64,000 nucleotides of DNA from Desulfofundulus kuznetsovii DSM 6115 (GCF_000214705.1 NC_015573.1:260501-324500), one strand, 5' to 3'; counted from the stretch's first letter, positions 1-8,738 are shown. A program made the numbers and translations. The notes: generated from the letters alone by a model not told the origin.

Positions 1-2175
1 GGCGGTGCCCACGGCCGGGATGGTGGCCGGGCGGGGAGGACGGAAACCCCGGCGGGCCATTTCCAGCACCAGGTTCTTGGCATCGCCGATAACCCGGTCC
101 CGGTTGGTGGTGATGCGGTCGGTGGGGCGCAGGTAACCCAGCTTGACGGCCTCCGGGCCGCTGGTGGATACCCTGGCCATGGCAATGGTTTCAAAGGCCC
201 GGTTAATCAGGGGCTGGACCGTGTTAATGCCTCCCACCTTGATCTGGGTTTCGGGAGTCTGCCGTTCCATGGCCCGCAGGACCATTTCCTTGCACCCGCC
301 GCCTGCCGGCAGCAGGCCCACGCCCACCTCCACCAGGCCCATGTAGGTTTCCGCGTGGGCGTTGACCCGGTGGCAGTGCAGGCAGACCTCGCAGCCCCCG
401 CCCACGGCCATGCTGTGGGGCGCGGCCACCACCGGTTTGGAGCAGAACTTCAACTTCATGTTGGCCTGTTGAAACTCCCGGATCATCAGGTCCAGTTCGT
501 CCCATTCCTCGTCTTCCGCTTCCATTAAAATGAGCATCAGGTTGGCACCCACGGAGAAGTGGCGACCGTAATTGCCTATGACCAGGCCCTCGTAATTTTG
601 TTCCACTTCCTTCACGGCATAGTTAATCATTTGAACAATATCGCCGCCGATGGCATTGGCCCTGGAATGAAACTCCAGGCAGAGTACCCCGTCTCCCAGG
701 TCAATTAAACTGGCGCCGGAATTGGACTTGACTACCCGGTTCTGCTCCTTCAGGGGGGCGAGGAAAATGACCCCTTCCGGGATGTGCTCCTGCCTGCTTT
801 CCTTGGTGCGCCAGTCGAAGATGTAACGGATGCCTTCCCTCTTTTCATAGAAAGAGGTCCGGCCCGCTGCCAGCAGTTCCTCCACCACGGGCGGCACGGG
901 TTCCCCTTCGGCTTTCAGCCTTTCCACCATGCGCGGCACGCCGATGGCGTCCCACAGCTCAAAGGGGCCCAGGTCCCAGTTGAAGCCCCATTTCATGGCT
1001 TCGTCCACGGACTGGATGTCGCCGGCAATTTCGGGCAGCTTGCTGGCCGCGTACACCAGCACTTCCTTGGTAATGCGCCAGGCAAATTGCGCCCCCTTGT
1101 CCTTGTCGAAAAGCAGCGCCTGGAGCTGTTTGTCGGGGCTGCCGGCGGTCCTGGCCGTTTCCAGGGAGGGGAACCGGACCTTTTGCCTGGGGCGGTATTC
1201 CAGGGTCTTGTAGTCCAGGGCATAGATCTCGGTTCCGGCAGCGCCCTTCACTTTTTTGTAAAAGCCCTGGCCGGTTTTATCCCCCAGCCAGCCCCTGGCC
1301 ACCATTTCCTTTAAGAAGTCGGGAACGGTAAAGGTTTCCTTTTCCGCCGGGTCGTCCACGGCCTCATACATGTTCCGGGCCACATGGGCCAGCACGTCCA
1401 GCCCGACCATGTCCAGGGTGCGGAAGGAGGCGCTTTTCGGCCGCAGCAGGGCCCGGCCGGTGAGGGCGTCCACCTCCTCCACCGTGAGGCCGGTGTCCAG
1501 CATGGCCCGGATGGTGGCGCACATGCCGTAGACGCCTATGCGGTTGGCAATAAAGTTGGGGGTGTCCTTGCAGATTACCACGCCCTTGCCCAGCACCCGT
1601 TCACCGAAATCCTTCATGAAGTCCACGATTTCCGGCAGGGTGTCCCGGGCCGGGATGATCTCTAAAAGGCGCATGTAGCGGGGAGGGTTGAAGAAGTGGG
1701 TGCCCAGAAAGTGCTGCCTGAATTCCAGCTGGCGGCCTTCCACCATCTTGTTGATGGAAAGGCCCGAGGTATTGGAACTGACGATGGTGCCCGGCCGGCG
1801 GTATTTCTCCACCCGGGCCAGGAGGTTTTGCTTGATGTCCAGCCGTTCCACCACCACTTCGATGATCCAGTCCACTTCGGCCAGCCTGTCCAGGTGGTCC
1901 TCCAGGTTGCCCGGGGTGATCAGCCCGGCGTTTTCCGGCAGGTAGAGGGGGGCCGGTTTGGCCTTCACCAGTTGTTCAATGGCCTTTGTCGCCAGACGGT
2001 TGCGTACCCGGGGGTGTTCCAGGGTCAGGCCCTGTTTGGCTTCCTCCGGGGTGAGTTCCCCGGGTACGATGTCGAGCAGGTAAGTGGGGATGCCTGCGTT
2101 GGCCAGGTGTCCGGCTATGGCCGCGCCCATCACGCCGGCGCCCAGCACGGCAGCTTTCCTGATCCTGCGCCGCAT
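1..2175 (-). CDS. fadN: 3-hydroxyacyl-CoA dehydrogenase / enoyl-CoA hydratase fusion (FadN type), 3' end outside window
   Basis: Bifunctional beta-oxidation enzyme: hydrates enoyl-CoA and oxidises 3-hydroxyacyl-CoA with NAD. The frame is open for 725 codons from ATG 2175 to the window edge, so the C-terminus is missing; Bacillus FadN is about 790 residues. Residues 8-20 carry the Rossmann motif VLGAGVMGAAIAG. Near residue 160 is the HCDH signature THFFNPPRYM, and after about residue 450 a crotonase-like part includes APHSMAVGGGCEV. The start is supported by AAAAAGGAGG (complement of 2183-2192), 7 nt upstream. A FadR-like palindrome lies directly upstream. Partners such as fadA and fadE would be expected beyond the left edge (family knowledge, not visible). 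Confidence 0.92.
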   Translation of the reverse strand, partial: MRRRIRKAAVLGAGVMGAAIAGHLANAGIPTYLLDIVPGELTPEEAKQGLTLEHPRVRNRLATKAIEQLVKAKPAPLYLPENAGLITPGNLEDHLDRLAEVDWIIEVVVERLDIKQNLLARVEKYRRPGTIVSSNTSGLSINKMVEGRQLEFRQHFLGTHFFNPPRYMRLLEIIPARDTLPEIVDFMKDFGERVLGKGVVICKDTPNFIANRIGVYGMCATIRAMLDTGLTVEEVDALTGRALLRPKSASFRTLDMVGLDVLAHVARNMYEAVDDPAEKETFTVPDFLKEMVARGWLGDKTGQGFYKKVKGAAGTEIYALDYKTLEYRPRQKVRFPSLETARTAGSPDKQLQALLFDKDKGAQFAWRITKEVLVYAASKLPEIAGDIQSVDEAMKWGFNWDLGPFELWDAIGVPRMVERLKAEGEPVPPVVEELLAAGRTSFYEKREGIRYIFDWRTKESRQEHIPEGVIFLAPLKEQNRVVKSNSGASLIDLGDGVLCLEFHSRANAIGGDIVQMINYAVKEVEQNYEGLVIGNYGRHFSVGANLMLILMEAEDEEWDELDLMIREFQQANMKLKFCSKPVVAAPHSMAVGGGCEVCLHCHRVNAHAETYMGLVEVGVGLLPAGGGCKEMVLRAMERQTPETQIKVGGINTVQPLINRAFETIAMARVSTSGPEAVKLGYLRPTDRITTNRDRVIGDAKNLVLEMARRGFRPPRPATIPAVGTA

Positions 2176-2196
2176 AACCTCGCCTCCTTTTTGAAA

Positions 2197-2214
2197 TGAG
2201 TGAGCATTCAGTCA
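2197..2214 (-). promoter_or_regulatory. FadR-like operator upstream of fadN
   Basis: The 18-bp interrupted palindrome TGAGTGAGCATTCAGTCA has arms TGAnTGA and TCAnTCA. It resembles the TGAATGA-N3-TCATTCA operator of the TetR-type FadR of Bacillus, which represses beta-oxidation genes until long-chain acyl-CoA binds. It sits just upstream of the fadN ribosome site. No fadR gene is visible in the window. Confidence 0.5.
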
Positions 2215-2394
2215 TATAAAGAATATTCTATTTTTTCTTGCCGGTCAAGGGGTTTTTACAAAAAGGGGAAAAGGGGAACACTTATGATAATCATTTTGTC
2301 CGGCGGGTCCAACACGGGTACCGGGGCAAAATTTTGTACCCGGGCAGGATTTTCCTCCACATATACAGAAAATGTTGCCCGGGGAGGGATTTTA

Positions 2395-3234
2395 TTGGAA
2401 CTGATGGCCATTTTTACAACGGCTTTTGTGGTGGGACTTTCCGGTGCCATGATGCCCGGGCCTCTTCTCACGGTGACCATCGGGGAAAGCGCCCGGCGGG
2501 GGTTTGCGGCTGGCCCCCTGATTGTGCTGGGCCATGCCCTGCTTGAGGGGACGCTGGTCATAGCCCTGTCCCTGGGCCTGGCTTCCCTGCTCACCGCCCC
2601 CGTGGTGGGCAGGAGCATTGCCGTGGTGGGGGGGATTTTTTTAATCTACCTGGGTTGGGGTATGGCCCGGGATGCCTGGTTGGGCCGGGTGGTGCTGAAC
2701 GTGGGCTGCGGGCAGCCGGTTCAGGCAGGTCCGGCGCCGCCGGGAGGCGGTTCCCGGGCAGAGCGGGCCGGTGCGGGGCGGCAGATGGCCGGAGCCGGTG
2801 TGCCCGGTTCCCGTGCGGAGGAGAACGCCCGTTCCCTTTCGCCCGATTTCCAGCCGGCCAATTCCGGTGCCGGTTCTCTCAACCCCGGCTCTCGAAGGGT
2901 CGACCCCCTGCCCGCCGGGAGGATGCACCCCGTGCTGGCGGGGGTTCTAGTCAGCCTGTCCAACCCCTACTGGACGCTGTGGTGGGCCACGGTGGGGTTG
3001 GGTTACATAGTCCTCTCCTTAAAGCAGGGAACCGCCGGGCTGGTGAGCTTCTATGGCGGCCATATTTTATCGGACCTGGCCTGGTACGGCCTGGTGGCGG
3101 CGGCGGTGGCCGGCGGCCGGCGCTTTTTAACCCCGTCCATTTACCGGGGCATCCTGGTGGCGTGCGGCGCCTTCCTGGTTTTTTTGGGTGCTTCCTTCAT
3201 CTACATGGGTGCTGCAGGGCGGATGGCGATATAA
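2395..3234 (+). CDS. LysE-family transporter with an expanded hydrophilic loop
   Basis: Predicted inner-membrane exporter of the LysE/RhtB superfamily (amino acids or related small molecules; substrate not deducible). TTG 2395 is preferred because GGGGAGGG (2381-2388) lies 6 nt upstream and the protein then opens with a typical LysE start, FTTAFVVGLSGAMMPGPLLT. Upstream in-frame ATG codons lack a site. The product is 279 residues. Hydrophobic segments flank a Gly/Pro/Arg-rich stretch of about 75 residues (roughly 100-180), longer than the usual cytoplasmic loop. The second half resumes with SLSNPYWTLWWATVG, a conserved LysE feature, so the frame is intact on both sides. It ends 46 nt before the MEMO/AMMECR1 gene, but a functional link is unproven. 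Confidence 0.8.
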   Translation: MELMAIFTTAFVVGLSGAMMPGPLLTVTIGESARRGFAAGPLIVLGHALLEGTLVIALSLGLASLLTAPVVGRSIAVVGGIFLIYLGWGMARDAWLGRVVLNVGCGQPVQAGPAPPGGGSRAERAGAGRQMAGAGVPGSRAEENARSLSPDFQPANSGAGSLNPGSRRVDPLPAGRMHPVLAGVLVSLSNPYWTLWWATVGLGYIVLSLKQGTAGLVSFYGGHILSDLAWYGLVAAAVAGGRRFLTPSIYRGILVACGAFLVFLGASFIYMGAAGRMAI

Positions 3235-3280
3235 TTTTTATTGCACCTGGTGGAATCCGCGGTTAAGCGAGGTGGTTGAA

Positions 3281-4684
3281 ATGCCCGTTGTTTACGGTGG
3301 TATCTGCCCGCACCCCCCGATCATGGTCCCCGAGGTGGGCGGGGCGGAGGCGGACAGGGTTATTTCCACCCGGCAGGCCATGCTGGAACTGGGCCGCCGG
3401 GTGAAGGAAAGCGGGGCCGATACGCTGGTGGTGATTTCCCCCCACGGCCCGGTCTTCCGGGACGGCATCGCCATCCTGGCGGCTCAAGAGGTGCGGGGTG
3501 ACCTGGGCCGGTTTGGCGCCCGCCGGGTAAGCTTCAAGGTGGAAAACGACCCGGCCCTGGTGCGGGAAATAGCGGCCCGGGCCGGGGAACCGGGCATAAC
3601 CGTCCTGCAGGTGGATGAAAAAACGGCCCGGCGCTACGGTCTGGACCTGGAACTGGACCACGGGACCATGGTGCCCCTTTACTTCCTGCGCGCGGCGGGT
3701 GTGAACCTGCCCCTGGTGCCGGTGGCCATGGGGCTTTTGCCTTACCGCCAGCTCTACGCCTTCGGCATGGCCGTGGCCGGGGCGGCGGAGAAGCTGGGGA
3801 AAAAGGTGGCCGTTCTGGCCAGCGGCGACCTGTCCCACCGCCTGACCCCGGACGCGCCGGCCGGTTACGATCCCCGGGGCCGGGAGTTCGACCGGGAAAT
3901 CGCCCGGCTGGTGGCGGCTGCCGACATCGAGGGAATTTTGAACCTGGACGCCGGGCTGGTGGAGCGGGCCGGGGAATGCGGCCTGCGGCCCATTATCATG
4001 GCCTTCGGCGCCTTTGACGGGCTGGCTGTAGAGGCGGAGGTTCTTTCTTACGAAGGGCCGTTTGGCGTGGGTTACATGGTGGCCTCCCTTGCTCCCGGAG
4101 AACCGGATCCCCGGAGGCGGATATGGGAAAAATTAAGCGCGGCGGAACAAAAGGCCCGGGAAGAACGTCTACGTAATGAAAGCTTTCTCGTGCGGGTGGC
4201 CCGGCGCTCCCTGGAAAACTACTTTGCCGGGCGGTCCCGGCTTTACGATGAAACGGGCATCCCGCCGGAGTTTGCCCGCCGGGCCGGTGCCTTTGTTTCC
4301 CTCCACAAGCACGGCCAGCTGCGGGGGTGTATCGGCACCGTCACACCCCAGTACAAGCATATTGTGGAAGAGGTGGCCATGAACGCCATCAGCGCCGCCG
4401 TGCGGGACCCCCGGTTTTACCCGGTTACGGAAGATGAACTGCCGGACCTGGAAATCTCCGTGGACGTGCTCCAGGAGCCGGAACCGGTGGAGAGCATGGC
4501 CGGCCTGGATCCCAAAAAATACGGCGTCATTGTGCAGGCGGGCGGCCGGCAGGGGTTGCTCCTGCCCGACCTGGAAGGCATAGATACGGCCGAACAGCAG
4601 GTGGCCATCGCCCGGCGGAAGGCGGGCATCGGCCCCCATGAGCCCGTCAAGCTCATGCGCTTTGAAGTGAAAAGGTATCACTGA
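3281..4684 (+). CDS. AmmeMemoRadiSam system protein, MEMO-like (B) and AMMECR1 (A) domains fused
   Basis: A 467-residue fusion. Residues 1 to about 265 are MEMO1-like with the class III extradiol dioxygenase (LigB) fold: ICPHPPIMVPEVGG at the N-terminus, VVISPHGPVF near 55, SGDLSHRLTPD near 185. Residues from about 290 to the end are AMMECR1, with its hallmark LRGCIGT near 346 and FVSLHKHGQ before it. In many genomes these are two proteins (A and B); here they are one polypeptide in B-A order. ATG 3281 follows GAGGTGG. The radical SAM member lies downstream across a repeat element. The three families co-occur in bacteria and archaea, but the reaction is not established to my knowledge. Confidence 0.92.
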   Translation: MPVVYGGICPHPPIMVPEVGGAEADRVISTRQAMLELGRRVKESGADTLVVISPHGPVFRDGIAILAAQEVRGDLGRFGARRVSFKVENDPALVREIAARAGEPGITVLQVDEKTARRYGLDLELDHGTMVPLYFLRAAGVNLPLVPVAMGLLPYRQLYAFGMAVAGAAEKLGKKVAVLASGDLSHRLTPDAPAGYDPRGREFDREIARLVAAADIEGILNLDAGLVERAGECGLRPIIMAFGAFDGLAVEAEVLSYEGPFGVGYMVASLAPGEPDPRRRIWEKLSAAEQKAREERLRNESFLVRVARRSLENYFAGRSRLYDETGIPPEFARRAGAFVSLHKHGQLRGCIGTVTPQYKHIVEEVAMNAISAAVRDPRFYPVTEDELPDLEISVDVLQEPEPVESMAGLDPKKYGVIVQAGGRQGLLLPDLEGIDTAEQQVAIARRKAGIGPHEPVKLMRFEVKRYH

Positions 4685-4702
4685 AGGTGGGGTAAGGGTA
4701 AG

Positions 4703-5003
4703 TATTCAGTAAACCCGGTTGGATGCGGCGCTGTCCCCGCTCACTCCAGTGCTTCGCGCCGACAGCACCGCGGCTCGCTTCGGACCGGACTAGCGGTGCT
4801 GCAAAGGCGGCACGGTATGTGTGTACTGTTTTGTTACTCTGTTTTTACAGTTACTTTTGTTGATATTAAGCAATGTTTGGGTGCCGCTGGTTTCGCACCG
4901 CAGTCCGGTTACCCTCGCTTCGCCGGGTGCAGTTACCGGCGCTTCGCAAGTCGTTCGCTCCGGACAGCGCCGCATCCCTGTCACAACGGTTTTACTGGAT
5001 GTT
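4703..5003 (+). repeat. MITE-like inverted-repeat element, copy A
   Basis: About 301 bp. The left end reads TATTCAGTAAACCCGGTTGG followed by ATGCGGCGCTGTCC. The right end, read on the other strand, gives ATCCAGTAAAACCG and again GGATGCGGCGCTGTCC. The interior holds further inverted segments (ACAGCACCGCGGCTCGCTTC; CCGGTTACCCTCGCTTCGCC). Related copies lie at 52788, 54586 and 59987. It fills the gap between the MEMO/AMMECR1 gene and its radical SAM partner and ends 21 nt before that start, so upstream in-frame extensions of the radical SAM gene are repeat sequence rather than protein. Confidence 0.82.
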
Positions 5004-5024
5004 TGCGGTAAGGGGGGATTATGC

Positions 5025-6023
5025 GTGCAGGAGGCGCTTTTTTACGAAAAAGGGGACGGCGGCCGCACTTTTTGCCGCCTCTGCCCCAGGCTCTGCAGCA
5101 TCAGGGACGGCCATACCGGCTTTTGCCGGGTGCGCAAAAACCAGCAGGGCATCCTGTATACCCTCAATTACGGCCGGGTTTCCTCTTACGCCCTGGATCC
5201 GATTGAAAAAAAGCCCCTTTACCACTTCTACCCGGGCAGCGATATTCTTTCCCTGGGCAGCGTGGGCTGCAACCTGCGCTGCGGCTTCTGCCAGAACTGG
5301 CAGATTGCCCACGCCGACCCCCATACCCTCTATTTGAGCCCGGCCCAGGCCGTGGCCGCGGCCAGGGAGCAAATCGCCCGGGGCTACCCCAACGTGGGCC
5401 TGGCCTATACCTATAACGAGCCTTTCATGTGGTACGAGTACGTTTACGATACGGCCCGCCTGGCCCACCAGGAGGGTTTGAAGAACGTGCTGGTTACCAA
5501 CGGATACGTCAATGAAGAACCCCTGCGGCAGATCCTGCCCTACATCGACGCCATGAATATTGACGTGAAGGGCTTTACTGATGAATATTACCGCGGGACG
5601 TGCGCCGGCCACCTGGAACCGGTGCTGCGTGCGGTGGAGATCGCCCACGGGCACTGCCACGTGGAGCTGACCACCCTGCTGGTTCCCGGCTTAAACGATT
5701 CGGAAGAGGAGATCCGCCGCCTGGTGGACTGGGTGGCCGGGCTCGACCCGGATATACCCCTGCACTTTTCCCGCTATTTCCCCAATTATAAGTTTGACCT
5801 GCCGCCCACGCCCCTGGAGACTTTGCAAAAAGCCTGGCAGATAGCCCTGGAAAAGCTCCGCTACGTCTACATCGGCAACGCCCCGGAGCTGGGCGGCAGT
5901 GACACCCTCTGCCCGGCCTGCGGCGAAACCCTCATCCGCCGCACCGGCTACAGGGTGCAGGTGCGTGGACTGGAAGGGAACCGGTGCCGTTACTGCGGGG
6001 CGGAAGTGAAGGTTGTGGTGTGA
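5025..6023 (+). CDS. AmmeMemoRadiSam system radical SAM enzyme
   Basis: A 332-residue radical SAM protein of the family formerly called pyruvate-formate-lyase-activating-enzyme-like. GTG 5025 is chosen because AGGGGGG lies 7 nt upstream; upstream in-frame starts are inside a repeat. A Cys-rich N-terminus (CRLCPRLC, then GHTGFCRVR) precedes the cluster motif GCNLRCGFCQNW (CxxxCxxC, about residues 82-89). NVGLAYTYNEPFMWYEYV and VTNGYVNEEPLR are typical of the family. A C-terminal CPACG...CRYCG pair suggests a zinc ribbon or extra Fe-S site. It pairs with the MEMO/AMMECR1 fusion upstream; the substrate is unknown. Confidence 0.93.
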   Translation: MQEALFYEKGDGGRTFCRLCPRLCSIRDGHTGFCRVRKNQQGILYTLNYGRVSSYALDPIEKKPLYHFYPGSDILSLGSVGCNLRCGFCQNWQIAHADPHTLYLSPAQAVAAAREQIARGYPNVGLAYTYNEPFMWYEYVYDTARLAHQEGLKNVLVTNGYVNEEPLRQILPYIDAMNIDVKGFTDEYYRGTCAGHLEPVLRAVEIAHGHCHVELTTLLVPGLNDSEEEIRRLVDWVAGLDPDIPLHFSRYFPNYKFDLPPTPLETLQKAWQIALEKLRYVYIGNAPELGGSDTLCPACGETLIRRTGYRVQVRGLEGNRCRYCGAEVKVVV

Positions 6024-6024
6024 A

Positions 6025-7308
6025 ATGCAAAAATTACCTGATTACGAAAAAGTATTACTTATAACCCTTCAACTGCCCCATGAGGATGAACGTGAAGTTG
6101 AGGAGTCCCTGGACGAGCTGGCCCGGCTGGCGGACACGGCCGGGGCCCGGGTGGTGGGCAGGGTGGTACAGCGCGCCCGCCGGCCGGACCCGGCCACCTT
6201 TCTGGGGCGGGGCAAGGTGCGCGAGGAAATAGCTCCCGCCTGCCGGGAACTGGGGGTTGACCTGGTCATCTGCGACCATGAGCTTTCCCCCGCCCAGGTG
6301 CGCAACCTGGAGGAGGAACTGGGGGTACGGGTTATCGACCGCACCCAGCTCATCCTGGACATCTTTGCCCGGCGGGCCCGTACCCGGGAGGGCAAGCTGC
6401 AGGTAGAACTGGCCCAACTGGAATACCTCTACCCCCGGCTGGCGGGGAAAGGAACCGAGCTTTCCCGGCTGGGGGGCGGCATTGGCACCCGGGGGCCCGG
6501 CGAAACGAAGCTGGAAACCGACCGTCGGCGCATAAAAAGGCGCATCACCGAGTTGCGCCGGGAGCTCGACGAAGTACGGCGGCACCGGACCCTGCTGCGC
6601 ACCAGGCGGCAGGATGTGCCCGTAACCCTGGTCAGCCTGGTGGGGTATACCAACGCCGGCAAGTCCACCCTCCTCAATGCCCTCACGGGGGCAGGCGTCC
6701 CGGCCGAAGACAAATTGTTTGCCACCCTGGACCCCACCACCCGGCGCCTCGTGCTGCCAAACAATGATGTGGTGCTGCTTACTGATACGGTCGGTTTCAT
6801 CCGCCGCCTGCCCCACCACCTGGTGGCCGCCTTCCGGGCCACCCTGGAGGAAGTGACGGAAGCGGACCTGCTCCTGCACGTGGTGGACGTGAGCAACCCG
6901 GATTACCCGGACCAGGTTAAAGCGGTGGAGGATGTGCTGGCCTCCCTGGGGGCGGGGGAGAAGCCCGCCATTCTGGTTTTCAATAAAGTTGACCGTTTGA
7001 CTGCTGAAGAACCCTGGCTGCTTCCGTCGGGCAGGCCGGCGGTGGCGGTTTCCGCTCTGACGGGTCAGGGCCTGGATGAACTGCGCCGGCTCATCATGGA
7101 AGTCTTGAGGGATCAAAGGGTGCGGCGGGAGTTCCTGGTGCCCTACCAGCGGGGAGACGTGCTCAACCTGCTCTACGAAAAAGGGGAGGTATTGTCGCGG
7201 GAATATACCCCGGAGGGCGTGCGCCTGGAAGTGGAACTGGGTGCGGTGTGGGCCTCCCGGGCGGCGGCCCGGCTGGGGAAGGATAATCCCGGCAGAATTT
7301 CCGGGTAA
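6025..7308 (+). CDS. hflX: GTPase HflX
   Basis: Ribosome-associated GTPase that rescues or splits stalled 70S ribosomes. About 427 residues. The N-terminal glycine-rich linker region (LSRLGGGIGTRGPGETKLE) and coiled segment are typical. The GTPase domain shows G1 GYTNAGKSTLL near 206, DPTTR, G3 DTVGFIRRLPHHLV and G4 NKVD. ATG 6025 begins 1 nt after the previous stop; an in-frame TTG at 6013 would overlap that gene. The close spacing suggests translational coupling to the radical SAM gene. The stop lies inside a 9-bp hairpin. Confidence 0.95.
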   Translation: MQKLPDYEKVLLITLQLPHEDEREVEESLDELARLADTAGARVVGRVVQRARRPDPATFLGRGKVREEIAPACRELGVDLVICDHELSPAQVRNLEEELGVRVIDRTQLILDIFARRARTREGKLQVELAQLEYLYPRLAGKGTELSRLGGGIGTRGPGETKLETDRRRIKRRITELRRELDEVRRHRTLLRTRRQDVPVTLVSLVGYTNAGKSTLLNALTGAGVPAEDKLFATLDPTTRRLVLPNNDVVLLTDTVGFIRRLPHHLVAAFRATLEEVTEADLLLHVVDVSNPDYPDQVKAVEDVLASLGAGEKPAILVFNKVDRLTAEEPWLLPSGRPAVAVSALTGQGLDELRRLIMEVLRDQRVRREFLVPYQRGDVLNLLYEKGEVLSREYTPEGVRLEVELGAVWASRAAARLGKDNPGRISG

Positions 7309-7315
7309 TTCTGCC
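7291..7315. terminator. Hairpin between convergent genes
   Basis: A perfect 9-bp stem GGCAGAATT / AATTCTGCC encloses a 7-nt loop. It overlaps the hflX stop codon and touches the end of the convergent gene. There is no strong U-tract on either side, so termination efficiency is uncertain. Confidence 0.45.
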
Positions 7316-7845
7316 TAAAGTCTCCCGGCGGCCGGCCGGGCGCCTGCCGGGAAGGGGGCGTACTCCTGAACCACATGTTCGTGCTTTGTCAACCACTTTT
7401 CCAGGTTGAACCGGCGGCGCACCAGGGGTGCGGGTATGTGAAAGGCATCTGCCACTTCATGAATCTTCTGGAATTTCGTCCCTGCACTGCCCGTTCCCGG
7501 GGGCAGCAGGAGGAGGGCGGCAAAATCTTCGGCGGCGTTTTCTTCTTCCCCTCTCCCGGTCAACCCGTCCACGTATATGCCGCTGGTGACATTCAGGCAG
7601 TGCTGGCCCAGGCCGTAGGCCAGCATGTGCTTCAGTTCCGGCCTGGTAAGCCCCTTTTTCACCGTGAGCAGCGCGATGCCGTCCCCCGTGCGCACGTATC
7701 TTGCCCTGACCCGGCCTTTAAACGGGAAGCGGGTCAGGATGATCCCTTCGCTCCTGGCTATCCTGTACAGCTGGTAAACACCCGGCGGCCCCTCGAGACG
7801 GTACTTCTTGATCAGGGCCAGGGCCAGCCGGACGGCTGAACTCAA
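7315..7845 (-). CDS. ImmA/IrrE-like protein with degenerate metalloprotease motif
   Basis: A 176-residue protein resembling ImmA/IrrE (DUF955) metallopeptidases, which cleave or regulate Xre repressors. The family helix normally reads LAHELGH; here it is LAYGLGQHC (about residues 75-83), so the first His and the catalytic Glu are replaced. The second conserved stretch, ENAAEDFAALLLLP, matches the family ExxANxFAxxLLMP. TTG 7845 is chosen because GGAGGGG lies 5 nt upstream; an ATG at 7872 has no good site. An Xre regulator lies upstream on the same strand, the usual partner arrangement. It is probably a pseudo-protease or ligand-binding regulator. Confidence 0.62.
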   Translation of the reverse strand: MSSAVRLALALIKKYRLEGPPGVYQLYRIARSEGIILTRFPFKGRVRARYVRTGDGIALLTVKKGLTRPELKHMLAYGLGQHCLNVTSGIYVDGLTGRGEEENAAEDFAALLLLPPGTGSAGTKFQKIHEVADAFHIPAPLVRRRFNLEKWLTKHEHVVQEYAPFPAGARPAAGRL

Positions 7846-8007
7846 GGCTACCCCTCCGCTCGGCAGAAACATTCTCAAGGATACCAGCGTGTCCTTGAAC
7901 TATTTCTCATTTTATTATAAACCACGGTTGTGTCGGATTTTGTCGAAAGGCTGGGGAGGATAAAAAAATCATTACTCCTCGCTGGATGAGGCGCTGTCCT
8001 CGCCCTG

Positions 8008-8436
8008 TCATCCCTTCCGGTTCCCTTCCTCCCTTTTCCTGCGCCGCTCCCTCTCCTTCTTTATAAAGCGCAGGGCCCACTCCCAGTGCTCAACCAGGGA
8101 CTGTTTTTCTTCCTCCGTCAGGTCCGGTACCTGCCTGAGCAGGTCGGCAAACAGGGGGTCGGCCGCAACTGCATACAGCTTCGCGTCATGGGGTGCATTC
8201 CCGGGTGCACCCTCTCCGCCGGTTCCGTAAGGCCGGTCGGTGCGCCCCAGCAGGTAATCCGTCGAAACGCCGAAGAAATCGGCCAGCCGTTTGAGAGACT
8301 GGTTGTCCGGCGAGCGCCTGTTTTTCTCGTACATGGCAATGGTGCTCTGCCCCATATGTAACAGGCGGGCCAGTTCCGCCTGGGACAATCCCCTTTGATT
8401 ACGCAAGTAGGCCAGCCTTTCGCCGAGGGAAGGCAT
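8008..8436 (-). CDS. Xre-family transcriptional regulator
   Basis: 142 residues. The N-terminal HTH_3 domain (about residues 4-62) includes LAYLRNQRGLSQAELARLL and GQSTIAMYEKNRRSPD and ends in the typical FGVSTDYLLGRT. The C-terminal half is charged and helical (LTEEEKQSLVEHWEWALRF, then a Lys/Arg-rich tail), probably for dimerisation. It is divergent from a second, smaller Xre gene and upstream of the ImmA-like gene, so it may be an autoregulated repressor acting on the shared intergenic region. Confidence 0.88.
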   Translation of the reverse strand: MPSLGERLAYLRNQRGLSQAELARLLHMGQSTIAMYEKNRRSPDNQSLKRLADFFGVSTDYLLGRTDRPYGTGGEGAPGNAPHDAKLYAVAADPLFADLLRQVPDLTEEEKQSLVEHWEWALRFIKKERERRRKREEGNRKG

Positions 8437-8738
8437 GTTGGTTCACCCCGATCGTAATTTAACACGTTTTGTGAAGTCGGGAAAGAAAATAAAAAACGGA
8501 TTTTCCGTTCAAGCGCATAATGTGATAAGAAATAAAAACCTTCTACTAATTATTTACGTTCGGCGCAAATTTTAACCGGTGGACCCTTGACAGCAATCGC
8601 GAATTGTGATTATAGTAATAGTCAGAGGGTGACGGCAGCCGGCCGGCACCGCGGGGTTGAAACGGGCCGGCCGGGTGCTGCAGCCGGTAGGAAGGGGGGA
8701 GGTTTTGTTCTTTCAACACCAGCCGAAGGGTGAGCGGG
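8437..8738. other. Divergent intergenic region between two Xre genes
   Basis: About 300 bp, AT-rich next to the left gene and GC-rich next to the right one. It holds one clear plus-strand promoter (see next entry). I see no further gene. Confidence 0.5.
8587..8616 (+). promoter_or_regulatory. Sigma-A type promoter for the small Xre gene
   Basis: TTGACA (8587-8592), an 18-nt spacer and TATAGT (8611-8616). It lies about 120 nt upstream of the 80-residue Xre gene, leaving a GC-rich leader. AT-rich flanks would suit binding by either neighbouring Xre protein. Confidence 0.65.

Noticed and set aside
4821-5024. N-terminal extension of the AmmeMemoRadiSam radical SAM protein
   Set aside because: The region is MITE copy A; GTG 5025 has a good ribosome site and gives the usual family length.
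7965-8005. Possible fifth MITE end (GGATGAGGCGCTGTCC)
   Set aside because: Only about 16 bp resemble the subterminal repeat; no terminal sequence or partner end is nearby.
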